From positions 558,001 through 622,000 of the forward strand of contig NZ_JRMH01000002.1 of the NCBI RefSeq assembly GCF_000803315.1: a stretch of DNA of 64,000 nt, in the 5' to 3' direction. The notes under the pieces were generated by a model. That model did not search any database. It was not told the DNA's origin and was given only the letters and a program-made list of their open reading frames with translations. Each line of letters begins with the position of its first letter. The first letter of the stretch is position 1. This DNA comes from Pectobacterium actinidiae (lineage in GTDB: Bacteria; Pseudomonadota; Gammaproteobacteria; Enterobacterales; Enterobacteriaceae). Both the position numbers and the translations under genes were made by a program. Below, one piece after another: positions 22,700-33,131 of the stretch.

Positions 22700-23161
22700 T
22701 TATGGCGTGATCGTCCGCATGATGGGGTTTTGCAGCGAGATTAGCGTTTCAGTGGACTGAATTTCATCAATTGTTTGGATCTTGTTGATAAGCACATGTT
22801 GCAGTGCCTCGATCGAGCGACACATGACCTTAATAAAAATGCTGTAATGCCCGGTGGTGTAGTAGGCCTCAACCACTTCTTCCAGATTGTTCAGCTTCTC
22901 TAGCGCAGAGGGATAATCTTTGGCGCTTTTCAAAATGATGCCGATAAAACAGCATACGTCATAGCCTAGCTGCTTTGGATTCACATCCAGACGTGTGCCA
23001 ACAATGATGCCTGCCTGCTTCATTTTTTCCACCCGAACGTGGATTGTACCTGGACTGACGGAAAACTGTTTTGCCAGTTCGGCATAAGGCGTGCGCGCAT
23101 TTTCCATTAAGGCGGAAAGGATGCCGCGATCGAGATTATCGATCTGATAAATTTCTGCCAC
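22700..23161 (-). CDS. asnC: Transcriptional regulator AsnC
   Basis: Lrp/AsnC-family regulator, 153 residues (E. coli 152). The N-terminal winged helix-turn-helix (YAELAKQFSVSPGTIHVRVEKMKQAG, split around residues 26-51) is followed by the ligand-binding RAM domain. It activates the divergent asnA when asparagine is scarce and represses itself. The 152-base divergent gap is where it should bind. Confidence 0.96.
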   Translation of the reverse strand: MAEIYQIDNLDRGILSALMENARTPYAELAKQFSVSPGTIHVRVEKMKQAGIIVGTRLDVNPKQLGYDVCCFIGIILKSAKDYPSALEKLNNLEEVVEAYYTTGHYSIFIKVMCRSIEALQHVLINKIQTIDEIQSTETLISLQNPIMRTITP

Positions 23162-23313
23162 TTTGAGCTTCCTATTTTAACGAATAATGATTTTATACCG
23201 CTATAAAATGACGGATTAAAAGCACAAGTGCAATTTATCCATAAGATTATTGAATGACTGGCATTTTTTATTGCTTAATGAATAACTAAATATGATGAAT
23301 AAGAGACGCGGCA

Positions 23314-24306
23314 ATGAAAAAGCAGTACATCGAAAAACAACAGCAAATCAGCTTCGTTAAGTCTTTCTTCTCCAGTCAACTGGAGCAGCTTCTGGGATTG
23401 ATTGAAGTCCAGGCACCGATTCTCAGCCGTATCGGCGATGGTACGCAGGACAATCTGTCCGGCACGGAAAAAGCGGTACAGGTTAAGGTTAAAGCTCTGC
23501 CGGATGCCACATTCGAAGTGGTGCACTCACTGGCGAAATGGAAACGTAAAACGCTGGGGGCGTATGATTTTAGCTTCGGCGAAGGTATCTACACCCACAT
23601 GAAAGCCCTGCGCCCGGACGAAGATCGTCTGAGCCCGATCCACTCAGTTTATGTCGATCAGTGGGACTGGGAGCGCGTAATGGGGGATGGCGAGCGCAAT
23701 GCCGAGTATCTGAAATCGACGGTGACGCGTATTTATCAAGGCATTAAAGCGACGGAAGCAGCGGTTCATCAGGCGTTTGGCATTCAGCCTTTCCTGCCGG
23801 AACAGATTCATTTTGTGCATACTGAAACCTTGCTCAAGCGCTATCCCGATCTGGATGCCAAAGGGCGTGAGCGAGCTATCGCTAAAGAACTGGGTGCGGT
23901 CTTCCTGATTGGGATTGGCGGTAAGCTGTCCAGCGGGGAATCCCACGATGTGCGTGCGCCGGATTATGATGACTGGACGACGCCAGGCGAGCAGGAATTA
24001 GCGGGCCTGAACGGCGATATCGTCGTGTGGAACCCGGTTCTGAACGATGCGTTTGAGATTTCATCAATGGGCATTCGCGTGGATGCAGAAGCGCTCACCC
24101 GCCAGCTGGCTCTGACGCAAGATGAAGAACGTCTGAAGCTGGAATGGCATCAGGCGCTGCTGCGCGGTGAAATGCCGCAAACGATCGGTGGAGGAATAGG
24201 TCAGTCTCGTCTGGTTATGCTGTTGTTGCAATTGTCACACATTGGTCAGGTTCAGTGCGGGGTGTGGCCACAGCCGCTACGTGAGTCGGTTTCTGGCTTG
24301 CTTTAA
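23314..24306 (+). CDS. asnA: Aspartate-ammonia ligase AsnA
   Basis: Ammonia-dependent asparagine synthetase, ATP-driven, 330 residues (E. coli 330). Class II aminoacyl-tRNA synthetase-like fold. Conserved stretches include [39 protein letters not shown] and the C-terminal [15 protein letters not shown]. It is divergent from asnC. Its stop codon overlaps that of the convergent viaA by three bases. Confidence 0.97.
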   Translation: MKKQYIEKQQQISFVKSFFSSQLEQLLGLIEVQAPILSRIGDGTQDNLSGTEKAVQVKVKALPDATFEVVHSLAKWKRKTLGAYDFSFGEGIYTHMKALRPDEDRLSPIHSVYVDQWDWERVMGDGERNAEYLKSTVTRIYQGIKATEAAVHQAFGIQPFLPEQIHFVHTETLLKRYPDLDAKGRERAIAKELGAVFLIGIGGKLSSGESHDVRAPDYDDWTTPGEQELAGLNGDIVVWNPVLNDAFEISSMGIRVDAEALTRQLALTQDEERLKLEWHQALLRGEMPQTIGGGIGQSRLVMLLLQLSHIGQVQCGVWPQPLRESVSGLL

Positions 24307-25781
24307 TAAGCCTTGCCGTGCTGCCAGCGGCGCATTAAGCGGCTTTTTAACCCGGTATCAAAGCGCCAGATATGGTCAAAGATGTGCATGATGCCGGGTT
24401 TGCCATGATCGGACATCGCTACAGCATGGAAACGATGCTGTAGCTGCTTCTGACGGCTTTTCACCTTATTTACCACCTCATCCGGCAGCCGCTGGGCGAT
24501 AAAATCCGAAATCACCACGGCGTCGGCATCATGCCAGAGTGCATCATCCATCTTATCCAACAATGCTGACAGACAGGCGCTCATATCCGTGCCGCCGCGG
24601 AAAGATTGGCTGAGAAAACGTATCGCCTGCTCTAATCCGTCCGCAGACGTGAGCTCATATTTCACCACGCCGGTAGAAAACAGCATGATATAGCAACGGC
24701 GATTGTCGGCGAGCGCGATGCGCATCAGTGCCAGACAGAAGGCTTTGGCACAGCGTTCATTAAAGCCGCCCATGGAGCCTGAGGTATCGACGCAGACGAT
24801 AAACGGGCCACGCGGCTGCTGTTCGTTTTGCTGATGGACAACGGGGCGCTCGGTGATTTTCTCGCGCCAGCTCTCCCCTTGTAAGCGATAGGTCAGCAGT
24901 CGATGCTCTAGCAGGCGACGATAGAATTCATATTCCAATTCGCTAATGCCCAACGTGGCCAGCTCCGTCGGCATCAAACGTAAAATGTCATCGCTCTGAT
25001 GCACGCCGCTCACCTGCTCGGGCACGGTGGCCGGTTCTCGTACTCTTACCCGGAAGGCTTCTTGTGGTGCCTCGTGCGTGAGGATGGATTTGGTCTCCCG
25101 GCTACGGCCTAAGCGTTCCGCCAGTTTTTGCAATGCAGGCTGGCGTTGCAAGAAAGCACCGAAATCCAGTAATGGACGAGGATCGGTGTGAATACGCTGC
25201 GCGGCGCTGAGATCCCAGAGCCGCCCGGCTGCGTTTTCATTTTCGGCCAGAATTGGTTCGAGTTTGCCGCTGAGGGTCAGTCGCTGTTGCAGTTCATCCA
25301 GCAAGGTTTCCCGTTCCTGATCCATCAATTGCTGGTGCAGTGAAACAGTTTGCAGTGTGAGGCTTAGCCGCCAGCGCTGAAGAAAGAGCGTGTGGAGCCC
25401 GCTGGTGATTTTCTGCCCTAAGGTTCTCTCTGGGGAAGTAATAAGCTGTGAGGCCTGCGTCAGAAACGGTGACTCTACGTTGCTCAGCGTATCCATAATC
25501 GCAGGCAGGCGCGTCTGAAACGTCTGGTTGTCGATAGATTGTGAACGCTGGTAGCAGCTAAATTCTTTTTCCAGTTCCGGCGGTACTTGCGTGGTGCGCA
25601 GGCGCTGTTTTAAGGTTTCTTTCCAGTGAGGAAGATCGTTGAGTAACGCCGATTTCAGGCTGGGATACTTTTCAAAGAAGAAAGCGAGCTGCGGCGTTGC
25701 CAACAGCGTGACGACGAGATCGTCCAGCAGTTCGTTTTCATCGATAGCTAGTAGCATTTCCAGTGATTCCAGCGTGATCAT
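24303..25781 (-). CDS. viaA: RavA-stimulating VWA protein ViaA
   Basis: Von Willebrand factor A protein that works with the MoxR AAA+ ATPase RavA; in E. coli the pair affects respiratory complexes and aminoglycoside sensitivity. 492 residues (E. coli 483). A helical N-terminal half precedes a C-terminal VWA domain with the metal-ion site VDTSGSMGG (about residue 328) and later SFRGGTD and DAVVISDF. It lies five bases downstream of ravA, clearly the same operon. Confidence 0.95.
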   Translation of the reverse strand: MITLESLEMLLAIDENELLDDLVVTLLATPQLAFFFEKYPSLKSALLNDLPHWKETLKQRLRTTQVPPELEKEFSCYQRSQSIDNQTFQTRLPAIMDTLSNVESPFLTQASQLITSPERTLGQKITSGLHTLFLQRWRLSLTLQTVSLHQQLMDQERETLLDELQQRLTLSGKLEPILAENENAAGRLWDLSAAQRIHTDPRPLLDFGAFLQRQPALQKLAERLGRSRETKSILTHEAPQEAFRVRVREPATVPEQVSGVHQSDDILRLMPTELATLGISELEYEFYRRLLEHRLLTYRLQGESWREKITERPVVHQQNEQQPRGPFIVCVDTSGSMGGFNERCAKAFCLALMRIALADNRRCYIMLFSTGVVKYELTSADGLEQAIRFLSQSFRGGTDMSACLSALLDKMDDALWHDADAVVISDFIAQRLPDEVVNKVKSRQKQLQHRFHAVAMSDHGKPGIMHIFDHIWRFDTGLKSRLMRRWQHGKAY

Positions 25782-25786
25782 CGGCG

Positions 25787-27286
25787 TTAGTCCTGTTGCT
25801 CTGATTGCTGGATCTGCTCGGCAACCTGTTGCAGGCTGGCTTCTATTTTAGCTAGCCACTCGGTCGGGACGAACAGGCAAGGCTGATGTTGGCTGAACAA
25901 GCGGCGCTGTTCGCGCAACTGCATGTTCAGCTTTTCATATTCATCGGTAATATCGGCAGGCAGCGCACAGTCGCGCTTTTCCGGCAGAGAAAGAATGGAG
26001 GATTGCAGGCTGATATCGCGAACCGTCAGATGGTGGCGATCGTCCACCAGCAGATCGAGACGTTGAGTAAAGCCGATGCCATTGAGCTTGCCCCGGATTT
26101 CTCCTCCTTTTTGCAGCCAGCCTTGCAAAGCACTCTTCTCAATGATCAGGTGACTGACTTCAATATCGTGCAGGATCAGCGGGCGTTGCAGCACCAGATC
26201 CAGTGTTTCTGCGACGATCGTGTCAGGCAAGGTGTAATGGAATTTCCGGCCGAGGAAGTGCCCCTGTTTCTCTACCGAAAATGCCTGTAATTCGCTTTGT
26301 TCACGCTGGTATTGCTGACGTTTGGTGTTCGCCTGTTGCAGCCGGAACAGCAGACTTTTCTGCTGGTAAGCGTGCTCGGTAATCAGTAGCTCGAGTTGGT
26401 GTTCGATGAGCTTCAAGGTGCTTTGGTCGTGCCAGAGACAGTCTTTCAGTAGAATAATATCAACCGGCGTAATGGCGTCCCGACCGCAGAAAAATGCGCT
26501 GGCCTGAAGCAGGCGCAGGGCTTTTTTCCAGCGTCGATCGGAAATGTAAGGTGCCTGTTCCAGCGTATCGAGCTGCTGGCGCAGCGTGTAAATCAGCTCG
26601 AAGCACGATTCCGGCAGTGCGACGTGCTCGATATCCTTCTGCCACTGTCGGTACTCTTCATCGCTGACGCTGAGAGCAGGCGGCACGGGGTTATCGCGTT
26701 CGCTGCTGTTATTCACAAGCAGCGCACGGAAATTCTGTTTTTCCTGCACGCGATCGAGCCACAGACGAATGAGCATCCTGTCGTAGAGCGCTTCCAGGCC
26801 GCCATCCGCCTCCGGTAGTTCATTCGAGGCCGCGACCAGCAGGCGCATGGGGATCGTATCTTCGCTGTTGCCATTGCGGAAACGCCGTTCGTTAATGGCC
26901 GTCAGCAGGGTGTTCAAAATGGCGGGACCTGCTTTCCAGATTTCATCCAGAAACACGATTTCGGCTTCCGGCAGGTAACCTGCGGTCAGACGCTGATAGC
27001 GGCCTTCATCTTTTAAGGCCTGAATGGAAAGGGGGCCGAATACCTCTTCTGGGGTGGAAAAGCGGGTCATCAGGTACTCGAATGCGTTCGCATAACGAAA
27101 AGCGAATTTAAGACGTCGGGCGATCATACTTTTGGCTATACCTGGCGGCCCCAGCAAAAAAACACTTTCCCCGCTTAGCGCTGCCAGCAGACAGAGCCGG
27201 ATAGTGTGCTGCCTTTCGTAGAGCCCGTGTTCTAGCGCATGGCTGAGGCGAGAAATTCTTTCAGCCAATGCCGCAGTTTGACGCAT
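25787..27286 (-). CDS. ravA: MoxR-family AAA+ ATPase RavA
   Basis: Hexameric MoxR ATPase, 499 residues (E. coli 498). Walker A is GPPGIAKSM near residue 44 (Ala replaces the usual Gly/Thr, typical of the family). Walker B is [15 protein letters not shown] near 109; the sensor region is [22 protein letters not shown] near 150. The C-terminal part contains the region that in E. coli binds the lysine decarboxylase LdcI. Pairs with viaA. Confidence 0.95.
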   Translation of the reverse strand: MRQTAALAERISRLSHALEHGLYERQHTIRLCLLAALSGESVFLLGPPGIAKSMIARRLKFAFRYANAFEYLMTRFSTPEEVFGPLSIQALKDEGRYQRLTAGYLPEAEIVFLDEIWKAGPAILNTLLTAINERRFRNGNSEDTIPMRLLVAASNELPEADGGLEALYDRMLIRLWLDRVQEKQNFRALLVNNSSERDNPVPPALSVSDEEYRQWQKDIEHVALPESCFELIYTLRQQLDTLEQAPYISDRRWKKALRLLQASAFFCGRDAITPVDIILLKDCLWHDQSTLKLIEHQLELLITEHAYQQKSLLFRLQQANTKRQQYQREQSELQAFSVEKQGHFLGRKFHYTLPDTIVAETLDLVLQRPLILHDIEVSHLIIEKSALQGWLQKGGEIRGKLNGIGFTQRLDLLVDDRHHLTVRDISLQSSILSLPEKRDCALPADITDEYEKLNMQLREQRRLFSQHQPCLFVPTEWLAKIEASLQQVAEQIQQSEQQD

Positions 27287-27504
27287 AATTAATCCGTTAG
27301 TCTCATGATGTGATGTACTGAAAGCGTTTATTTTTGAATTTGGTTGCTCTACTGAAAGTGGTGTCTCAGAAAAACCTTACTTTCAGAAAGACAATAGTAA
27401 TAATAAACGGCAGATCACAGATTTTTATTAGAATACTTTTACGGATTATTCACCCTAACGGGGTAAGTAAGCAATAAACCACCTTTTACAGGATGTTTCG
27501 TATA

Positions 27505-27700
27505 CACCCGTCATACTTCAAGCTGCAGGTGTGTTGGCTGCGTTCACTCACCCGAATAACTTACTTGAGTAAGCTCATCGGGATGAAATGAGAGACATCC
27601 TGTCTCTCACCGAAGGCCAGCCGCTGGCTGATCAAATTCGTTCCCGACGAATTTGTCCCTCGCTTGCCGCCTTCCTGCAACCCGAATTATTTAGGGGTAG
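27505..27700. repeat. Palindromic multi-hairpin intergenic repeat
   Basis: An about 195-base element in the 531-base ravA-kup gap, bounded by imperfect inverted ends (ATACTTCAAGCTGCAGG against ATAATTCGGGTTGCAGG on the other strand). Internal hairpins are CCCGAATAACTTACT/AGTAAGCTCATCGGG (27551-27582), GAGAGAC/GTCTCTC (27590-27608), GCCAG/CTGGC (27616-27628) and CAAATTCGT/ACGAATTTG (27633-27655). From memory, similar sequences are common between genes in Pectobacterium, Serratia and Yersinia. The remainder of the gap holds the kup promoter region and nothing else recognisable. Confidence 0.8.
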
Positions 27701-27817
27701 AGGGTGACCGCACAATAAAAATGGGTTTTTACCCTGATTTGTGCATACTGTGCGCTTTTGGACGAGTTGCTGTGAATGACGCGCTTCGCGGACTGATTAA
27801 CAACAGAAGATAGGTTT

Positions 27818-29686
27818 ATGAGCTCAGAACATAAACGTTCGCTTCCGGCTGTTACGCTGGCGGCCATCGGGGTGGTTTATGGAGATATAGGAACCAGCCC
27901 TCTTTATACGTTAAGGGAATGTTTATCAGGGCAGTTTGGTTTTGGGGTCGAGCCTGACTCGGTCTTTGGCTTTCTTTCACTGATCTTTTGGCTATTGGTC
28001 CTCGTTGTTTCGCTGAAATATCTGACCTATGTGATGCGTGCCGATAACGCAGGCGAAGGCGGGATTCTGACGTTAATGTCGCTAGCCGGTCGCAATACTT
28101 CCGATCGCACGACGTCCGTTCTGGTCATCATGGGGTTGATTGGCGGCAGCTTCTTTTATGGGGAAGTGGTCATCACGCCAGCCATCTCAGTGATGTCGGC
28201 GATGGAAGGGTTGGAAATCGCCGCGCCGTCAATGGACAGCTATATCGTTCCGCTCTCGATTGTCGTCCTGACGTTACTATTTATCATTCAAAAACACGGT
28301 ACGGGCAGCGTCGGCAAGCTGTTTGCACCCGTGATGCTGATTTGGTTTTTAACGCTTGGCGTGCTGGGCGCGCGCAGCATTATCGCTAATCCCGAAGTCT
28401 TACAGGCGTTGAACCCGATGTACGCTGTGCACTTCTTTATCGAGTATAAAGCGGTGTCATTCTTCGCGCTGGGGGCGGTGGTGCTAGCCATTACCGGGGT
28501 CGAGGCGCTGTATGCCGACATGGGGCACTTTGGTAAATTCCCCATTCGTCTTGCCTGGTTTACGGTGGTGTTGCCGTCGCTGGTATTAAATTACTTCGGC
28601 CAGGGCGCGTTGCTGTTAAAAGACCCGGAAGCCATCAAAAACCCGTTCTTCCTGCTGGCGCCTGATTGGGCGCTGATTCCACTGATGATATTGGCCACGT
28701 TGGCAACAATCATTGCCTCGCAGGCGGTGATTTCCGGCGTGTTCTCCCTGACCCGTCAGGCAGTGCGGCTGGGCTATTTACCGCCGATGCGTATCGTACA
28801 CACGTCAGATATGGAATCCGGTCAGATTTATATTCCCGCCATTAACTGGATGCTCTATATCGCCGTTGTCATCGTGATTGTCAGCTTTGAGCATTCGAGC
28901 AATCTCGCTGCGGCTTACGGGATTGCGGTAACGGGTACGATGGTGATTACCAGTATTCTGTTCTGTACCGTGGCGGTGAAGAATTGGCTCTGGAATCGCT
29001 ATCTGGCGTGGGTTTTGCTGGCAGGCCTGCTGATTATTGACGTGCCGATGTTTTTGGCGAACGTGGTCAAGATTCTGTCCGGTGGCTGGCTGCCGCTGGC
29101 GCTGGGTATGGTGATGTTTATCATCATGACCACATGGAAAAGCGAGCGCTTCAGGCTGCTGCGCCGGTTGCATGAGCATGGTAACTCGCTGGATGCCATG
29201 ATTGCCTCGCTGGAGAAAACGCCGCCGACGCGTGTACCAGGGACCGCCGTGTATTTCTCGCGTGCGACGCGCGTGATCCCGTTCGCGCTGTTACATAACC
29301 TCAAACATAACAAGATCCTGCACGAGCGCGTGGTGCTGTTGACCATGCGAACAGAGGATGCGCCCTATGTGCTGAATGCCCGACGCGTGACGGTTGAACA
29401 GCTTTCGCCGACCTTTTGGCGAGTGATTGCCAACTATGGCTGGCGTGAGACGCCGGATGTAGAAGAGGTCTTTCAGCGCTGTTGGCAGGATGGGTTAACC
29501 TGCCAAATGATGGAAACGTCTTTCTTTATGTCCAACGAGTCGCTGATTATCGGTGAACGTCCGTGGTATCTGCGCTTGCGCGGTAAGCTATTCATGATGC
29601 TCAGCCGCAATGCGCTGCGGGCGGCGGATCAATTTGAAATACCGCCGAACCGGCTGATTGAGCTGGGGATACAGGTCGAGATTTAA
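27818..29686 (+). CDS. kup: Low-affinity potassium transporter Kup
   Basis: Constitutive K+ uptake system of the KUP/HAK family, probably an H+ symporter, in the inner membrane. 622 residues, as in E. coli. It begins with the family hallmark [17 protein letters not shown] (about residues 18-34) and has about twelve membrane helices to residue 430. A cytoplasmic C-terminal domain of some 190 residues follows. It is monocistronic. Confidence 0.97.
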   Translation: MSSEHKRSLPAVTLAAIGVVYGDIGTSPLYTLRECLSGQFGFGVEPDSVFGFLSLIFWLLVLVVSLKYLTYVMRADNAGEGGILTLMSLAGRNTSDRTTSVLVIMGLIGGSFFYGEVVITPAISVMSAMEGLEIAAPSMDSYIVPLSIVVLTLLFIIQKHGTGSVGKLFAPVMLIWFLTLGVLGARSIIANPEVLQALNPMYAVHFFIEYKAVSFFALGAVVLAITGVEALYADMGHFGKFPIRLAWFTVVLPSLVLNYFGQGALLLKDPEAIKNPFFLLAPDWALIPLMILATLATIIASQAVISGVFSLTRQAVRLGYLPPMRIVHTSDMESGQIYIPAINWMLYIAVVIVIVSFEHSSNLAAAYGIAVTGTMVITSILFCTVAVKNWLWNRYLAWVLLAGLLIIDVPMFLANVVKILSGGWLPLALGMVMFIIMTTWKSERFRLLRRLHEHGNSLDAMIASLEKTPPTRVPGTAVYFSRATRVIPFALLHNLKHNKILHERVVLLTMRTEDAPYVLNARRVTVEQLSPTFWRVIANYGWRETPDVEEVFQRCWQDGLTCQMMETSFFMSNESLIIGERPWYLRLRGKLFMMLSRNALRAADQFEIPPNRLIELGIQVEI

Positions 29687-29752
29687 GCGATCCCACTAAA
29701 TTATCTATCGTTAACATACTGATAGCGATTCGTTGTTTGTTATTAGGGAAAC

Positions 29753-29789
29753 ACGGGGATGAGGTTCCCGCAGGGATACCTCGCCCCGT
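29753..29789. terminator. Strong hairpin between kup and qseC
   Basis: Long interrupted inverted repeat ACGGGG..GAGGT..CCC, loop GCA, GGG..ACCTC..CCCCGT in the convergent kup-qseC gap. There is no uridine run, so it may be a 3' stabiliser or a Rho-independent-like barrier serving both genes. Confidence 0.55.
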
Positions 29790-29837
29790 GGTCGACCGTG
29801 TATCTCGATCTTACCCCAACGTAACGTCTTACAACCG

Positions 29838-31187
29838 TTACCAATTCACCGACACAACCAGCCCGCCTTCGGGCTGGTTAGTGAACGTGACTCGCATGTG
29901 GTGTAGCGTGGCGATGTTGTTCACGATGGAAATCCCCAAACCGCTGCCGGATTTCTCCTGCCCTGGCGGGCGATAAAAGCGTTCGCCGATTCTTGCCAAC
30001 GCTTCCTCGCTGATCCCCGGTCCGTTATCGACAACGTTGAAGCCGCGCTCTGTCAGCGCCAGGCTTACCGTTCCACCTTCATGGCTGTAGCGAATGGCGT
30101 TATCCAGCAGATTGCGCACCAGCAGGGTTAGCAGCAGCGGATGGCCTTGCCGGATAACCGGCGTATCCGGTAAATCCAGCGTCAGTTCGATCCCCTCAGT
30201 TTGCGCCGTGTGGTAATGCGCGATCACCGCCTGCTGCAATAAGTCATTAAATTGAACAGGCTGCATGCCTTCGGGGGAGGATTCGGCATCCAGCCGCGAC
30301 AGCGTCAGGAGCTGATCCACCAGCCGTGTGGCTCGATCAATACCTTTGTCCAGATTGACGAGTGCATGGTGCAGCATAGCTTCATCGTCATGTGCGAGCT
30401 GCGCGACTTCGGTTTGAACCTTCAATGCTGCCAGCGGGCTACGCAGTTCGTGAGCGGCATCAGAGGTAAAACGACGTTCTCGGACCAGCATGTCGCTGAT
30501 GCGGGAAAACAGGTGGTTCAGCGCGTTGACCAGCGGGCGGACTTCCTGTGGGACGTGCTGTGTCGCCAGCGGTGTACGTTCGTCCGGTGAACGCTGTTGA
30601 AGTTCGGCGGTAATGCGTTTTAGAGGCGAGAGTTCACGCGTTACCAGCCAGAACAGCAGCGCCAGCATGATCGGGAGCGCAAAAAACCAGGGCATCAGGT
30701 TGGTTTTTACAATATCCAGCGTCATGTCCTGACGGTATTCCCATTCCTGACCGACGGCGATCGCGTAGCGATTATCCGCTGTCGTTAGCCAAACGATGCG
30801 CCACGCGTCGTTGTCATCGCGCAATTTGCCGTCAGTGAAGCCGTTTCGCTGGTAATCAAAGATGAAATCTTTGCCGTTCTCACCATCGTTCAACACCATT
30901 TTTCCATCGCGGGTAAAAATGGCGAAGGCCAGCGCATCGTCTTCCTGTTTGCCTCGGTTCTTGTGTACCAGGCTCTTGGTTTTGGGTAGAGAGGCTGACT
31001 GGACTCGCAATTCATCGGGATTCATGGTGGCAAGACGTTTGGCAAACAGCATTTGCTGGGTATCAAATAGCTCGTTGATGTTATGACGCGTTTGATACCA
31101 CGAAAGCAGACTGGCCACACCCCAGCAAATCAGCGTCAGCAGCGTAAAACCTGCAATCAGGCGTAAGCGCAGGCTGAGTTGGTTCAT
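29838..31187 (-). CDS. qseC: Sensor histidine kinase QseC
   Basis: Inner-membrane sensor kinase of the QseBC two-component system, reported in E. coli to respond to autoinducer-3, epinephrine and norepinephrine. 449 residues (E. coli 449). Membrane helix near residues 8-28, a periplasmic domain with [13 protein letters not shown] and [12 protein letters not shown], and a second helix near 165. The H-box is [18 protein letters not shown] (near 245) and the ATP-binding region has DNGPGI and GSGLGISIV. It overlaps qseB by four bases. Confidence 0.93.
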   Translation of the reverse strand: MNQLSLRLRLIAGFTLLTLICWGVASLLSWYQTRHNINELFDTQQMLFAKRLATMNPDELRVQSASLPKTKSLVHKNRGKQEDDALAFAIFTRDGKMVLNDGENGKDFIFDYQRNGFTDGKLRDDNDAWRIVWLTTADNRYAIAVGQEWEYRQDMTLDIVKTNLMPWFFALPIMLALLFWLVTRELSPLKRITAELQQRSPDERTPLATQHVPQEVRPLVNALNHLFSRISDMLVRERRFTSDAAHELRSPLAALKVQTEVAQLAHDDEAMLHHALVNLDKGIDRATRLVDQLLTLSRLDAESSPEGMQPVQFNDLLQQAVIAHYHTAQTEGIELTLDLPDTPVIRQGHPLLLTLLVRNLLDNAIRYSHEGGTVSLALTERGFNVVDNGPGISEEALARIGERFYRPPGQEKSGSGLGISIVNNIATLHHMRVTFTNQPEGGLVVSVNW

Positions 31188-31846
31188 GGCGCATCTCCCA
31201 GAATGTAACCAACGCCATGCACGGTACGGATAAATCCACCCCCCAGCTTTTTGCGCAGGTGGTGGATATGTACTTCTACCGCATTGCTGGAGACGTCATC
31301 GTCCCACCCATAGAGCTTTTCTTCCAATTGCGCGCGCGTGAGCACGCGGTTCGGGTTGAGCAAAAACAGCTCCAGTAACGCCAGTTCGCGAGATTTGAGT
31401 ATCAGTGGTTCGTTGTTAAGGGTGACGCTCCGCGATCCCGGCTCAAGGGAAACCGCACCGTGCGTTAATGTCGGTTGAAGTTGGCCGTGACGACGGCGAA
31501 TCAGCGCCTGAAGGCGAGCGGCCACTTCTGTCAGCGCAAAAGGCTTACATAAATAATCATCTGCACCCTGCTGCAACCCTTCTACACGCTGTTCCAACGC
31601 ATCGCGGGCGGTCAAAATCAGCACCGGTTCGTCATGTCCCGCCTGACGCCACTGGCGCAGGATATCCATGCCATCCATGCCCGGCAGGCTGAGATCGAGC
31701 ACAACCGCATCATAAGGGGCGGCCTTCAATGCGGCTGCACCTGCTCTCCCTTCTGTAAACCAGTCAATATTAAATCCCAGTTTGATAAGCCCTGCTTTCA
31801 GGCCGTCACCAATCAGACGATCGTCTTCGATTAACAATATTCTCAT
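31184..31846 (-). CDS. qseB: Response regulator QseB
   Basis: OmpR/PhoB-type response regulator, 220 residues. The receiver domain has the acidic pocket EDD (7-9), phosphoacceptor Asp51 (VVLDLSLPG) and Lys near 101. The C-terminal winged helix includes [21 protein letters not shown]. It is upstream of qseC with a four-base overlap and divergent from ygiW. The nearest alternative is PmrA/BasR, a close relative; the cognate kinase and the ygiW neighbour favour QseB. Confidence 0.92.
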   Translation of the reverse strand: MRILLIEDDRLIGDGLKAGLIKLGFNIDWFTEGRAGAAALKAAPYDAVVLDLSLPGMDGMDILRQWRQAGHDEPVLILTARDALEQRVEGLQQGADDYLCKPFALTEVAARLQALIRRRHGQLQPTLTHGAVSLEPGSRSVTLNNEPLILKSRELALLELFLLNPNRVLTRAQLEEKLYGWDDDVSSNAVEVHIHHLRKKLGGGFIRTVHGVGYILGDAP

Positions 31847-31989
31847 GGCTGCCTCGCAGGATAGTTACCGTTGTCGCGTTTGCGCCTTTTTCGGTTTTAT
31901 ACGAAATCGAAGGGGGACGTGTACAGGGCAAATCGCTGAAATCGGGCGATTTAGGCAATATAAAAAAATAAAAATGCAGAAGCTGACTC

Positions 31990-32006
31990 CTTAAGATTCT
32001 GTTAAG
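31990..32006 (+). promoter_or_regulatory. PmrA/QseB-type response regulator box
   Basis: CTTAAGATTCTGTTAAG is a direct repeat of TTAAG with 11-base periodicity, the pattern recognised by PmrA/QseB-class regulators. It lies in the 258-base qseB-ygiW divergent gap, 99 bases before the ygiW start, so it may serve ygiW, qseBC or both. Confidence 0.65.
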
Positions 32007-32104
32007 AACGGTTTGTTTTAATCCTTCCCGAAGACCGATTACTCCCGCAGGTTGACTGCGAAATAGTTGACTGTGAAACGACAGGCAAAATAAGGAAGGT
32101 AAAT

Positions 32105-32500
32105 ATGAAAAAAGCAGCTGCGTTACTCGCCATTACCGCTCTGGTTTCCGCACCGGTATTTGCCGCACAAAGTGGCGGTGGTTTCGTCAACCCAGAAACG
32201 CCAGCGGTTGGCACACATAAAGGGGGATTCATTGATGCGCAGAGTTCCCTCACCACGGTTAATAAGGCTAAAGAACTGCGTGACGACAGTTGGGTTACGC
32301 TGAGCGGTAATATTGAAAAACGGATTGGTGATGAGAACTACCTGTTCCGCGATTCGACGGGCACGATGGAAGTCGAAATAGATCACAAGCGCTGGAATGG
32401 TCAGATGGTTTCACCCACCGATAAAGTGGAAATTCAGGGTGAACTGGATAAAGACTTCAACTCCGTTGAGTTGGATGTGAAGCAGATTCGTAAACTCTAA
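32105..32500 (+). CDS. ygiW: Periplasmic OB-fold protein YgiW (BOF family)
   Basis: Small periplasmic bacterial OB-fold protein linked in enterics to stress tolerance and virulence (VisP in Salmonella). 131 residues. Signal peptide with cleavage after VFA (near residue 20: PVFAAQSGGGFVNPE). The BOF core DSWVTLSGNIEKRIGDENYLF is followed by MEVEID and a C-terminal strand ending VKQIRKL. A ribosome binding site AAGGAAGG precedes the ATG. Divergent from qseBC, the same arrangement as in E. coli. Confidence 0.93.
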   Translation: MKKAAALLAITALVSAPVFAAQSGGGFVNPETPAVGTHKGGFIDAQSSLTTVNKAKELRDDSWVTLSGNIEKRIGDENYLFRDSTGTMEVEIDHKRWNGQMVSPTDKVEIQGELDKDFNSVELDVKQIRKL

Positions 32501-32522
32501 AGCACTCCCATCCACTCTCTGT

Positions 32523-32542
32523 TGGCGGGCCGTTGCCCGCCA
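32523..32542 (+). terminator. ygiW terminator
   Basis: TGGCGGGC / GCCCGCCA stem (8 bp, loop CGTT) followed by TTTCTC, 23 bases after the ygiW stop. Confidence 0.75.
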
Positions 32543-32597
32543 TTTCTCTATTTATCAATTTTCTATAACGACATCGTTTTATCTTTATTTTTTTGTT

Positions 32598-32613
32598 AGC
32601 GAAACGTTTCGAT
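32598..32613. promoter_or_regulatory. Upstream RbsR-type operator
   Basis: AGCGAAACGTTTCGAT, a LacI-family palindrome with the same GAAACGTTTC core as the main rbs operator. Centred 77 bases before that site. The following GCGATCACATTT resembles half a CRP site. Confidence 0.65.
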
Positions 32614-32673
32614 AGCGATCACATTTTTTTTATCTCTTCATTGCCTTTCTCTCTTCTTTTTCTAGAATGTCAT

Positions 32674-32691
32674 CAGCGAAACGTTTCGCTG
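32674..32691. promoter_or_regulatory. Main rbs operator (RbsR)
   Basis: CAGCGAAACGTTTCGCTG is a perfect 18-base palindrome just before rbsD, at the same place and of the same sequence as the known E. coli RbsR operator. Repression in the absence of ribose is expected. Confidence 0.9.
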
Positions 32692-32704
32692 GTGGGGTGA
32701 TAAG

Positions 32705-33124
32705 ATGAAAAAAGCAGCATTATTGAATTCAGATATTTCTTCCGTGATTTCTCGACTGGGGCATACCGATAGCCTGGTTATTGGTGATGCCGGTTTACCT
32801 ATTCCTGAAACAACGACCCGTATCGATCTGGCGTTGACGCATAACGTGCCGACGTTTTTACAGGTCGTTAGCGTTGTCACCAGCGAAATGCAGGTCGAGG
32901 CCGCTATTTTGGCGGAAGAGATTATTGAAAAGAACCCCGCAGTCCATGACGCATTACTCGAACAATTGAAGCAACTTGAACAACATCAGGGAAACTCAAT
33001 TGCATTGCACTATGTCAGCCATGAAGAATTTAAAACCCAAAGCGGCAAAAGCCGAGCGATCATTCGCAGCGGAGAGTGTTCTCCGTATGCCAATGTCATC
33101 CTTTGTGCTGGCGTAACGTTCTGA
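32705..33124 (+). CDS. rbsD: D-ribose pyranase RbsD
   Basis: Converts beta-pyranose to beta-furanose ribose for the kinase. 139 residues (E. coli 139). Conserved [16 protein letters not shown] near residue 19 contains the catalytic His20, and the C-terminal [16 protein letters not shown] is characteristic. First gene of the ribose operon; seven bases before rbsA. Confidence 0.96.
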   Translation: MKKAALLNSDISSVISRLGHTDSLVIGDAGLPIPETTTRIDLALTHNVPTFLQVVSVVTSEMQVEAAILAEEIIEKNPAVHDALLEQLKQLEQHQGNSIALHYVSHEEFKTQSGKSRAIIRSGECSPYANVILCAGVTF

Positions 33125-33131
33125 GGCATCC

